A stretch of DNA of 64,000 nt from JBBIPA01 sp963820495. Lineage in GTDB: Bacteria; Chloroflexota; Dehalococcoidia; GIF9; UBA5629. Each line of letters begins with the position of its first letter. Position 1 is the first letter of the stretch. The notes beneath the pieces were generated by a model, which was not told where the DNA came from, made no database searches, and worked only from the letters and a program-made list of their open reading frames with translations. Positions 25,187-32,426 of the stretch are shown here, one piece after another. A program made the position numbers and the translations under genes. Location: NCBI GenBank assembly GCA_963820495.1, contig CAWGAF010000001.1, forward strand, positions 62,001 to 126,000, in the 5' to 3' direction.

Positions 25187-26414
25187 TCCTGGCGATACCG
25201 CGTGGCTTCTAATTTCGTCAGCGCTGGTTATGCTAATGACGCCAGCTTTAGCTTTCTTCTATGGTGGCATGGTTAGAAGAAAAAATCTACTTTCCACTAT
25301 AATGATGAGCTTCGCTATCCTTGCGCTGGTATCAATTCTCTGGGTTCTGTACGGCTATAGTATAAGCTTCGGTCCTGACAAATGGAGCATTATCGGGTCA
25401 TTGGACTGGATTGGACTTATGGGTGTTGGACAAGAGCCATCATCCATATATGCCACTACAGTTCCTCATCTAGCCTTCATGATATTCCAGGCCACATTCG
25501 CTATTATCACTGTTGCGCTTATTACCGGAGCCGTTGTAGAACGAATAAAGTTCAGCACCCTAATTATTTTCTCAGTTTTATGGTTCACTTTAGTGTACTG
25601 CCCAGTTGCTCACTGGGTTTGGGGCAGTGGAGGGTGGCTAGCAAAATTGGGGGCTCTCGATTTTGCTGGTGGCACCGTGGTGCACATTAATGCCGGAGTA
25701 TCAGCACTGGCATTAGCTCTGGTACTCGGTCCACGCAAGGGATACCGTGAAAGGGAACCAATGGAACCTAATAATATACCAATGGTGATATTAGGTGCCG
25801 CTCTTCTCTGGTTTGGTTGGTTTGGTTTTAACGCTGGCAGCGCCCTAACCTCCGGGGGTTTAGCTTCAAACGCTTTTGTAGCTACTAATACTGCAGCCGC
25901 ATCTGCAGCTTTCACCTGGATGATGCTAGGTTGGATCAATCGCAGACCATCAGTACTCGGCGCAGCTACGGGGGCTGTAGTCGGACTGGTAGCAATTACG
26001 CCTGCAGCAGGTTTTGTACACCCCTTGGCTGGTATACCGATAGGAGTGATAGCTTCCATACTCTCCTATTATCTCATGATATGGAGAAATAAGAGTTTTA
26101 AGATAGACGAATCTCTGGACGTCTGGGCTTGTCATGGAATTGGTGGGACTTGGGGAGCTATCGCTACGGGAATTTTCGCCACCTTAGCCGTTAACTCAGC
26201 CGGAGCAGATGGTTTGATCTTCGGCAATGGTATGCAGGTTCTTAAACAGCTAGCTGGTGTGGCAGCAACCTGGGCTTATGCCTTTGTGATCACCTGGGTA
26301 TTGGCAAAGATTTTAAAAGCCACCATAGGCCTTCGAGTAAAAGATGAGGAAGAGATGGTAGGACTAGACATCTCTCAGCATGGTGAGAGAGCTTATGGAG
26401 GTATATCATCATGA
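25176..26414 (+). CDS. amt: Ammonium transporter (Amt/MEP/Rh family)
   Basis: This 412-residue membrane channel protein has about 11 helices. GDTAWLLISSALVMLMTPALAFFYGGMVRRKN is the N-terminal signature, given here in part. The twin pore histidines are in GGTVVHINAG and ACHGIGGTWGA. I chose the ATG at 25176, which is 7 bases after AGGAGG (25163-25168). Upstream ATGs at 25152 and 25170 are before or against that site. The stop overlaps the glnK start by 4 bp. It brings ammonium or ammonia into the cell and is expected to be gated by GlnK. A GlnR-like operator lies in front. Confidence 0.95.
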   Translation: MSVNPGDTAWLLISSALVMLMTPALAFFYGGMVRRKNLLSTIMMSFAILALVSILWVLYGYSISFGPDKWSIIGSLDWIGLMGVGQEPSSIYATTVPHLAFMIFQATFAIITVALITGAVVERIKFSTLIIFSVLWFTLVYCPVAHWVWGSGGWLAKLGALDFAGGTVVHINAGVSALALALVLGPRKGYREREPMEPNNIPMVILGAALLWFGWFGFNAGSALTSGGLASNAFVATNTAAASAAFTWMMLGWINRRPSVLGAATGAVVGLVAITPAAGFVHPLAGIPIGVIASILSYYLMIWRNKSFKIDESLDVWACHGIGGTWGAIATGIFATLAVNSAGADGLIFGNGMQVLKQLAGVAATWAYAFVITWVLAKILKATIGLRVKDEEEMVGLDISQHGERAYGGISS

Positions 26415-26749
26415 AGAAGATAGAAGCAATTATTAGAGAGGAAAAGCTGGAACCCGTGAAAGCTGCTTTAGAAGAAAAGGGTATTGTAAGCATGACTATA
26501 ACCCAAGTAAGCGGCCGTGGTTCACAAAAGGGCATTGCCTTGCAGTGGAGAGCAGGAGTCTACAGGGTAGATTTTTTGCCCAAGACTAAGATCGAAGTTG
26601 TAGTTGACGACAAGACAAGTGATATGGTGGTAGCTATTATCTGTCAGGTAGCTAGAACTGGTAGGGTGGGCGATGGGAAAATTTTTGTTATACCAGTAGA
26701 AAATGCAGTGCGAGTAAGGACAGGCGAAGAGGGTGAACGTGTTGTCTAA
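26411..26749 (+). CDS. glnK: Nitrogen regulatory protein P-II
   Basis: This 112-residue PII trimer subunit binds ATP, ADP and 2-oxoglutarate and plugs Amt when nitrogen is plentiful. The start MKKIEAIIREEKLEPVKAAL, the T-loop with Tyr at the usual position 51 (GVYRVDFLPKTK), and the C-terminal B-loop TGRVGDGKIFVIPVENAVRVRTGE are all present. The residue before the Tyr is Val instead of the common Glu. Overlap with amt (ATGA) marks it as the Amt-linked GlnK type. A strong ribosome-like site (AAAGGAGG) about 55 bp after its stop leads to no obvious gene. Confidence 0.95.
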   Translation: MKKIEAIIREEKLEPVKAALEEKGIVSMTITQVSGRGSQKGIALQWRAGVYRVDFLPKTKIEVVVDDKTSDMVVAIICQVARTGRVGDGKIFVIPVENAVRVRTGEEGERVV

Positions 26750-26835
26750 AAACAGGACATATGGTCCTAATATAAAACCTATGCTACAAAATCATTTAAA
26801 AAGGAGGTTTGTATAGAACATAAAATTCATGATGG

Positions 26836-26874
26836 ATTAAATGCATTGATTTAATTTCCACTTTGGTGTTTAAT
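26836..26874 (+). promoter_or_regulatory. glnA promoter with palindromic operator over the -35
   Basis: ATTAAAT-GCATTG-ATTTAAT (26836-26855) is a perfect 7-bp inverted repeat. Its right arm overlaps TTGATT (26846-26851), which together with TTTAAT (26869-26874, 17-bp spacer) makes a plausible promoter about 38 bases before the glnA transcript's start codon region. A protein on the palindrome would block RNA polymerase, so a repressor such as one of the NrpR-like proteins is the natural candidate. Confidence 0.45.
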
Positions 26875-26918
26875 ACCAACGAGCAACTTTAATTTTAATT
26901 AACAGGAGGAAAAATTTA

Positions 26919-28259
26919 ATGGCAACTAAAAATAGATCCGAAGCATGTGAATATGTTCTCAAGAAGACTAAAGAACAAAATATTAAATTTATCAGGATGT
27001 GGTTTACAGATATACTTGGCTTACTGAAAAGTTTTTCTATAACTGTGGAGGAGCTTGAGGGAGCACTGAGCGAGGGAATGGGCTTCGACGGCTCATCAAT
27101 TGAGGGCTTTGCCCGCATCGATGAGAGCGACATGGTGGCTATGCCTGACCCCAATACTTTTGTGTCGTTACCTTGGAGACCAAAGGCTCAGGGTGTAGCC
27201 AGGATGTTCTGCGACATTATAAGACCAGGTGGCGAACCTTTTGAAGGTGACCCCAGATATGTTCTTAAGCAAAACTTAAAGCGGGCTGCTGATCTGGGAT
27301 ATACCTATTATGTAGGACCAGAGCTGGAGTATTTCTACTTCAAAGATTCACTAAGCACCCAGATTTTGGATGAGGGTGGTTATTTCGACATGACTCCTCT
27401 CGACGCAGCCACTGACCTGAGAAGAGAAACAGTGCTTCTGCTTGAAGAAATGGGTATCGGCATTGAATATTCACACCACGAGGTTGCCAAGAGCCAGCAT
27501 GAGATAGATATGAGATATACAGATGCCCTGACCATGGCCGATCAGGTAATGACATACAGGCTAGTGGTAAAACAGGTAGCCATAGCTAACGGTGTTTATG
27601 CTACCTTCATGCCTAAACCCGTCTTCGGTATGAATGGCAGCGGCATGCATGTGCACCAATCACTGTTTAAAGGGAACACCAATGCCTTTTTTGACAGCAA
27701 AGATAAAAATAATCTTTCCAAGGTAGCTAAGTGTTTTATAGCTGGTTTGCTCAAACACGCGCCTGAGATTACATGCATTACCAGTCAATGGGTAAACTCA
27801 TATAAGCGCCTGGTTCCTGGCTATGAAGCTCCAGTCTACATAACATGGGCACGACGTAACCGCTCTGACCTTATCCGCGTTCCTGAATATAAACCTGGGC
27901 GAGAAAAAGCAACTAGAATTGAGTATCGCTCTCCCGATCCAGCTTGCAATCCATATCTTTGTTTCAGCGTAATGCTGGCAGCCGGCTTGGAAGGAATTGA
28001 AAAGGGATATGAGTTACCAGACCCCGTTGAAAAAAATGTGTATGAAATGTCCAATGAAGAAAGGAAGAAAATGGGAATTAAAACTCTTCCAGCCAATTTG
28101 CTAGAAGCCATACAGCTAACCGAGAAAAGCGAATTAGTCAGGAGAGCCATGGGGGAACATGTTTTCCAGGCTTTCCTAAAGAATAAAAAAATCGAATGGG
28201 ACCAGTACCGAACCCAAGTAACAGAGTATGAACTCAAAAGATACTTACCGATCTTGTAA
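26919..28259 (+). CDS. glnA: Glutamine synthetase type I (GSI-alpha-like)
   Basis: This 446-residue enzyme makes glutamine from glutamate, ammonia and ATP. Motifs are the latch region MGFDGSSIEGFARI (about 48-61), EYFYFKD, GVYATFMPKPVFGMNGSGMHVHQSL, the ATP-site region and RIEYRSPDPACNPYL. The length and the lack of the 25-residue insertion and adenylylation Tyr segment put it in the alpha group, normally controlled by feedback and by transcription, not by GlnE. AGGAGG lies 8-9 bases before the ATG. It has its own promoter 170 bp after glnK. Confidence 0.96.
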   Translation: MATKNRSEACEYVLKKTKEQNIKFIRMWFTDILGLLKSFSITVEELEGALSEGMGFDGSSIEGFARIDESDMVAMPDPNTFVSLPWRPKAQGVARMFCDIIRPGGEPFEGDPRYVLKQNLKRAADLGYTYYVGPELEYFYFKDSLSTQILDEGGYFDMTPLDAATDLRRETVLLLEEMGIGIEYSHHEVAKSQHEIDMRYTDALTMADQVMTYRLVVKQVAIANGVYATFMPKPVFGMNGSGMHVHQSLFKGNTNAFFDSKDKNNLSKVAKCFIAGLLKHAPEITCITSQWVNSYKRLVPGYEAPVYITWARRNRSDLIRVPEYKPGREKATRIEYRSPDPACNPYLCFSVMLAAGLEGIEKGYELPDPVEKNVYEMSNEERKKMGIKTLPANLLEAIQLTEKSELVRRAMGEHVFQAFLKNKKIEWDQYRTQVTEYELKRYLPIL

Positions 28260-28320
28260 AGTGAGGAGAAGGTTGATTGCTAGAAATTAAACGGTCAATC
28301 TAAAAAATTGGAGGTGAATT

Positions 28321-28689
28321 ATGTCATACAATTGGGGGCCATGCTACATCGTTCCATCGGAGGTACTGAAAAGCTATTCTGGTGCTGTCGTTCTGCGGGA
28401 AACGCTTGATGAAGAGCTGTTACAGAAGGAACTAGAAATGCTAGGCATATCTGGGCCCATCGTCAAGATCAGTAATCCCTGGTATTACCGTAAAAAGGGT
28501 ACGACTACCTGGATCAAGGTCGGAGAGTCGAACGATAAACGTGACAATTTCCCAACCAGGTGGGATACAACTAGTCTAAAAAAAGGCAAATACGAGATAA
28601 TGGGCCTAATGCATGTCTTTGTTAAAAAGAATGGCGCCGAAATAGCCATTGCACGGGAGAATGTAGTAGAAATCGCTGTTGAGAACTAA
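28321..28689 (+). CDS. Hypothetical protein between glnA and nadE
   Basis: I do not recognise this 122-residue soluble protein. It has a very strong ribosome site (GGAGGTGA) just before the ATG, suggesting high translation. Visible parts are WGPCYIVPSEVLKSYSG at the N-terminus, a hydrophilic centre NPWYYRKKGTTTWIKVGE and a likely beta-rich C-terminal half (GKYEIMGLMHVFVKKNG). There is one Cys, no signal peptide and no membrane segment. It follows glnA by 61 bp on the same strand and may be co-transcribed, so a link with nitrogen status is possible but unproven. Confidence 0.75.
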   Translation: MSYNWGPCYIVPSEVLKSYSGAVVLRETLDEELLQKELEMLGISGPIVKISNPWYYRKKGTTTWIKVGESNDKRDNFPTRWDTTSLKKGKYEIMGLMHVFVKKNGAEIAIARENVVEIAVEN

Positions 28690-28765
28690 AAATAACAAGC
28701 CTTGCTTTAGGCTCTTAACGAAAATAAGATGAGTAGTAAGACATTGCTGTTAAGACAAATCATTG

Positions 28766-28809
28766 AGTACCAGCTTAATAGATACTAGATCAAATCCTGA
28801 TCTGGTACT
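28766..28809 (+). promoter_or_regulatory. Overlapping inverted repeats in the nadE leader
   Basis: AGTACCAG (28766-28773) pairs perfectly with CTGGTACT (28802-28809). Inside, AGATCA (28787-28792) pairs with TGATCT (28798-28803). The two stems share bases 28802-28803, so the long-range and short hairpins cannot both be full. The element ends 28 bp before the nadE start. It could be an RNA switch or an operator. No T-run follows, so a simple terminator is unlikely. Confidence 0.35.
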
Positions 28810-28837
28810 TAATTTAGGTGTAGTGTAAGGAATTAGG

Positions 28838-30568
28838 ATGCGCAGGCTGCGGATTGGTATGGCTCAGATCAATACCACTGTTGGTGACTTCGCAGGTAAC
28901 ACCCAGAAGATCATGAAGTCCATCGCGGATGCCAGAGCTTTGGGTGTCGACCTAGTCACCTTCCCTGAGCTTGCCATCTGCGGTTACCCGCCAGAGGACC
29001 TCTTATTCAAACCTAGATTTATAGACGAGAATCTGCGGTCTTTAAATCAGATCATCGAGCAATCTTCGGGCCTGGCCATTATTGTTGGTTTCGTTGATGC
29101 AAGAGAGGACATCTACGACGCCGCTGCAATTATCTACGATGGAAAGCTTATCGGCATTTATCACAAGATATATTTGCCAAATTACGGAGTTTTTGATGAA
29201 AACCGATACTTCCAAGCTGGCAATGAATGCCCTATATATACCATAGGTGGAATCGGCATAGGTATAAGCATCTGTGAAGACATTTGGTATGAAGCAGGGC
29301 CAGTCACGGTGCAGGCTTATGCAGGTGCAGAGATAATAGTAAATATCAGCGCCTCTCCATACCATGCTGGTAAAGGCAATTTCAGAGAAAGAATGTTAAG
29401 CACCCGTGCTGCAGACAACGTAGTCATCATAGCTTATAGTAATCTGGTCGGAGGACAAGATGAACTGGTATTCGATGGCAACAGCATGATTCTGGATGAA
29501 AGGGGACACCTTATCACCAGATGCAAACAGTTTGAAGAAGACCTTACAGTAGCCGACCTCGATGGTGAAGCCGTCTTCCGTACCCGCCTTCATGATTCTA
29601 GATGGAGAAAAGAAGCCTCATTAGGATTACAAAAATGGCCTGTGACTAAAACTATGGTTTCCGAGTTGCTCTCTTCTACCACAAAACCTCCGCTATCATC
29701 AAGACAACTAGAGATTCGTGGTTTTCCAGGAGAAGCATATGATGCTTTGGTACTTGGAACCCATGATTACATTATCAAGAATGGTTTCCAAAAGGTAGTA
29801 ATAGGGCTTTCTGGAGGAGTTGATTCCAGCCTAGTAGCTACTATCGCTGTAGATGCTCTAGGAGCATCAAATGTCATTGGAGTAGCTATGCCTTCCAGAT
29901 ATTCTTCACCAGACAGTCTGTCTGACGCCAAGCTCCTAGCTCAAAATTTGAGTATTAAACTTCTTAATATACCTTTCGATAAAGTATTTCAAGCTTATCT
30001 CGATACTCTGAAAGAGCCATTCAACGATATGAAGCCTGATGCAACAGAGGAAAATATCCAAGCACGAATCAGAGGTAATATACTTATGGCTTTGTCCAAT
30101 AAGTTTGGCTGGTTGGTTCTGACAACTGGTAATAAAAGCGAAATGGCTACAGGCTATACCACATTGTACGGTGATATGGCTGGCGGGTTTGCCGTCATTA
30201 AAGACGTTCCTAAGACTCTGGTTTATGAACTTGTTCGTTACCGGAATTCCCTAGCTGGTAGCGAACTCATACCAGCTACCGTAATAAATAAGGAACCATC
30301 GGCTGAATTAAGAGCAGGTCAGCGTGACACCGACACTTTGCCACCCTATAATATGTTAGACCCTATCTTAGAAGCCTATGTTGAGGAAGACAAAAGTATC
30401 GAACAGATTATCGACTTAGGTTTTGAGGAAGAAGTGGTTAAACGCGCTGCCAGATTAGTAGATGGTAGTGAATATAAACGTCGTCAAGCACCTCCCGGGA
30501 TAAAAATAACCCCACGAGCTTTTGGGCGCGATCGACGCCTGCCAATCACAAATCGCTTCAAAGGTTAA
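28838..30568 (+). CDS. nadE: Glutamine-dependent NAD+ synthetase
   Basis: This 576-residue enzyme makes NAD from nicotinic acid adenine dinucleotide using glutamine nitrogen. The N-terminal nitrilase-type glutaminase domain (about 1-260) has its Glu-Lys-Cys triad in FPELAICGYPPED, HKIYLPNYGVFDE and SICEDIWYE (Cys about 145). The C-terminal synthetase domain has the PP-loop GLSGGVDSSLVAT (about 324-336), TTGNKSEMATGY and FRP-like ends. Using glutamine as donor ties it to glnA upstream. It starts 148 bp after the hypothetical gene, behind a structured leader. Confidence 0.95.
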   Translation: MRRLRIGMAQINTTVGDFAGNTQKIMKSIADARALGVDLVTFPELAICGYPPEDLLFKPRFIDENLRSLNQIIEQSSGLAIIVGFVDAREDIYDAAAIIYDGKLIGIYHKIYLPNYGVFDENRYFQAGNECPIYTIGGIGIGISICEDIWYEAGPVTVQAYAGAEIIVNISASPYHAGKGNFRERMLSTRAADNVVIIAYSNLVGGQDELVFDGNSMILDERGHLITRCKQFEEDLTVADLDGEAVFRTRLHDSRWRKEASLGLQKWPVTKTMVSELLSSTTKPPLSSRQLEIRGFPGEAYDALVLGTHDYIIKNGFQKVVIGLSGGVDSSLVATIAVDALGASNVIGVAMPSRYSSPDSLSDAKLLAQNLSIKLLNIPFDKVFQAYLDTLKEPFNDMKPDATEENIQARIRGNILMALSNKFGWLVLTTGNKSEMATGYTTLYGDMAGGFAVIKDVPKTLVYELVRYRNSLAGSELIPATVINKEPSAELRAGQRDTDTLPPYNMLDPILEAYVEEDKSIEQIIDLGFEEEVVKRAARLVDGSEYKRRQAPPGIKITPRAFGRDRRLPITNRFKG

Positions 30569-30698
30569 CAACATATTGCTTTCACTAAACGCTGAGCAGA
30601 CACCTTCCTCAATACTCATCAGTACATACAAACGCCAGCTTTAGTCAAAACGGTTAAAGCGATTCAGCTAAACTATTCTTTTTTTGTTTTAGAGATAG

Positions 30699-30704
30699 TA
30701 TAAT
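30699..30704 (+). promoter_or_regulatory. -10 box upstream of NrpR-like copy 2
   Basis: A perfect TATAAT precedes the ATG at 30736 by 31 bp in an AT-rich stretch. The matching -35 is poor (TTCTTT at 30676-30681), which suggests weak or activator-dependent transcription. Confidence 0.35.
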
Positions 30705-30735
30705 AAAACATAATCTATTTCGGATTTGCGAAATT

Positions 30736-31731
30736 ATGATACTAAGCGCTGGCTCTGAAGCAGAAAGAAAAATCATAGCTATTTTGAAAGTGCTAAGCGA
30801 ATCCTCCGAGCCCATGGGCTCAATCACTATCGCTAGGAAACTTGAGGAGCAAGGAATTTACTTAAGCGAGCGAGCAGTAAGATACCACCTTAAAATCACA
30901 GATGAAAGAGGTTATACCCAGCCATTAGGTCGGGATGGTAGATTAATTTCAGAACAAGGACTTAAGGAATTGGGAACAGCCCTGGTACCTGACCGTCTAA
31001 GCTTTATCCAAGAGAAACTTGAACTACTAGCCTTTCGTACCACATTTAATCCAAAGACAAAAGAGGGCATGCTGCCTATAAATACTTCTCTTTTCAATAA
31101 GGATGATTTCCCCAAAGCTCTCAAGACTATGAAGAATGTGTTTAAAGCCGGTATATGTGTCAGTGATCTTGTAGCAATAGCAGAGAGTGGAGATAAGCTT
31201 GGCGATGTGGTTATTCCAGACGGGAAAATAGGCATCGCCACAGTATGCGGCGTAACGGTAAACGGAGTATTATTGAAAAACGGTGTCCCCATGGAATCTA
31301 AGTTTGGCGGCATACTGGAAATTAGAAATTACAAACCATTACGTTTTACTGCAATCATTAATTATGGGGGGACATCTTTGGATCCATCTGAGCAATATAT
31401 GCGTGCCCGGATGACAAGCGTCAGCGAAGCGATAGAAACCGGCAACGGTAGAATATTGGCCAACTTCCGAGAAATACCAGCACTATCGAGGTCAATCGTC
31501 GAAGAAGTTACTACGTCACTGAAACAAGCTGGTATAAACGGAGTCTATTACTTAGGTAGAATAAGCGAGCCTGTTTGTCAAATTGCAGTGGGGATAAACA
31601 GGGTTGGCATAATATTACTTGGTGGGCTTAACCCCATAGCTGCTCCAGTGGAAGCAGGTTTTGAAGTTGAGAATATGGCTGAAAGCGGTATGATTGACTT
31701 CAAACAATTAACCAACATCTGGAAGCTGTAA
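30736..31731 (+). CDS. NrpR-like transcriptional regulator, copy 2
   Basis: This 331-residue protein is colinear with the regulator at 23089. The winged helix (EAERKIIAILKVLSESSEPMG..., then YLSERAVRYHLKITDERGYT) precedes an NrpR domain with ALKTMKNVFKAGICVSDLVAIAESGDKLG, VIPDGKIGIATVCG, FGGILEIRNYKPLRF and IILLGGLNPIAAPVEAG. Side by side the two copies look clearly homologous but well diverged, so this is an old duplication. Archaeal NrpR often has two regulatory domains or two interacting proteins, and a hetero-oligomer is plausible. It closes the nitrogen island and has its own promoter. Confidence 0.8.
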   Translation: MILSAGSEAERKIIAILKVLSESSEPMGSITIARKLEEQGIYLSERAVRYHLKITDERGYTQPLGRDGRLISEQGLKELGTALVPDRLSFIQEKLELLAFRTTFNPKTKEGMLPINTSLFNKDDFPKALKTMKNVFKAGICVSDLVAIAESGDKLGDVVIPDGKIGIATVCGVTVNGVLLKNGVPMESKFGGILEIRNYKPLRFTAIINYGGTSLDPSEQYMRARMTSVSEAIETGNGRILANFREIPALSRSIVEEVTTSLKQAGINGVYYLGRISEPVCQIAVGINRVGIILLGGLNPIAAPVEAGFEVENMAESGMIDFKQLTNIWKL

Positions 31732-31849
31732 AGCCAGCATCAATTAGCCCGGTTGTTATTCCCGTTTCGGGACTGGTTACAATCGTTTAATTACTTATAC
31801 TCAGCCGCAGAATTGTTTTAAAACAGGCATTGCCTCTAAATCAGGCCGT

Positions 31850-31865
31850 AAAAAATTAATTTTTT
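31850..31865. repeat. AT-only palindrome in the gap after NrpR-like copy 2
   Basis: AAAAAATTAATTTTTT is a perfect 16-bp palindrome with A-run and T-run arms, able to act as a bidirectional terminator-like element between the converging genes. The gap 31732-31972 also holds CCCGTTTCGGG (near 31770) and AGGAC-N7-GTCCT (near 31940), both small hairpins. No gene is visible in it. Confidence 0.35.
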
Positions 31866-31972
31866 GACGAGAATAACACCCTGATATCAAAGTGGTCTTC
31901 AATTGTGAACTAGCTTTAGAAGCCTCACTCGGGTATAAGGACTTTTCCTGTCCTGAGCCTGTGCGGATGTTA

Positions 31973-32281
31973 CTAGAACGACCATACCCGTTTCTCTTTA
32001 GCTAGATAATAGTGGAACTTACGCACCTTATAAGGTTCGAGTAAAATATCGTTAATTGGCTTGGTCAGTTTGGTTCTAGTTTCTGATGTATTCCAGTTAT
32101 CCCAATCTTCAGCTTTTTCCCAAGTACTTATCACAAAAACACTAGACGGGTCTTCGATATTGACCAGTGTCTCACCAGTTATATAGCCTCGTTGCTTCAT
32201 TGCCTCTGTTCTAAGTCGCCAGAGCAAATTAATAAGGCCATCAACATCTTTTGTCTTATGCTCTATAATAATCCTTACCAT
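31973..32281 (-). CDS. Antibiotic biosynthesis monooxygenase (ABM) domain protein
   Basis: This 102-residue single-domain dimeric alpha-beta barrel protein of the ABM superfamily shows the start MVRIIIEHKTKDVDGLINLL, GYITGETLVNIEDPS and FVISTWEKAEDWDNWN. Members include cofactor-free oxygenases of quinones and haem-degrading proteins, but many have no known reaction. In an anaerobe an oxygenase role is doubtful. It lies downstream of, and on the same strand as, the transhydroxylase-like molybdoenzyme, 145 bp away, so it may act on related phenolic or quinonoid compounds (inference). Confidence 0.8.
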   Translation of the reverse strand: MVRIIIEHKTKDVDGLINLLWRLRTEAMKQRGYITGETLVNIEDPSSVFVISTWEKAEDWDNWNTSETRTKLTKPINDILLEPYKVRKFHYYLAKEKRVWSF

Positions 32282-32426
32282 TTTTATTCTCCTCTTACGG
32301 CAATATTATTCTCTAACTAACAATTCACCTACCATGGATACTATTGTAACATGGCTATAGCCCTGCGGACTGTTATAAAACTCACATTCAGGTTTACCTA
32401 ATACGATAATTTTTCATCTAAGATTT

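Noticed and set aside
26799..26845. Strong ribosome-like site AAAGGAGG after glnK
   Set aside because: The only starts nearby open frames of three or four codons, so no gene is called.
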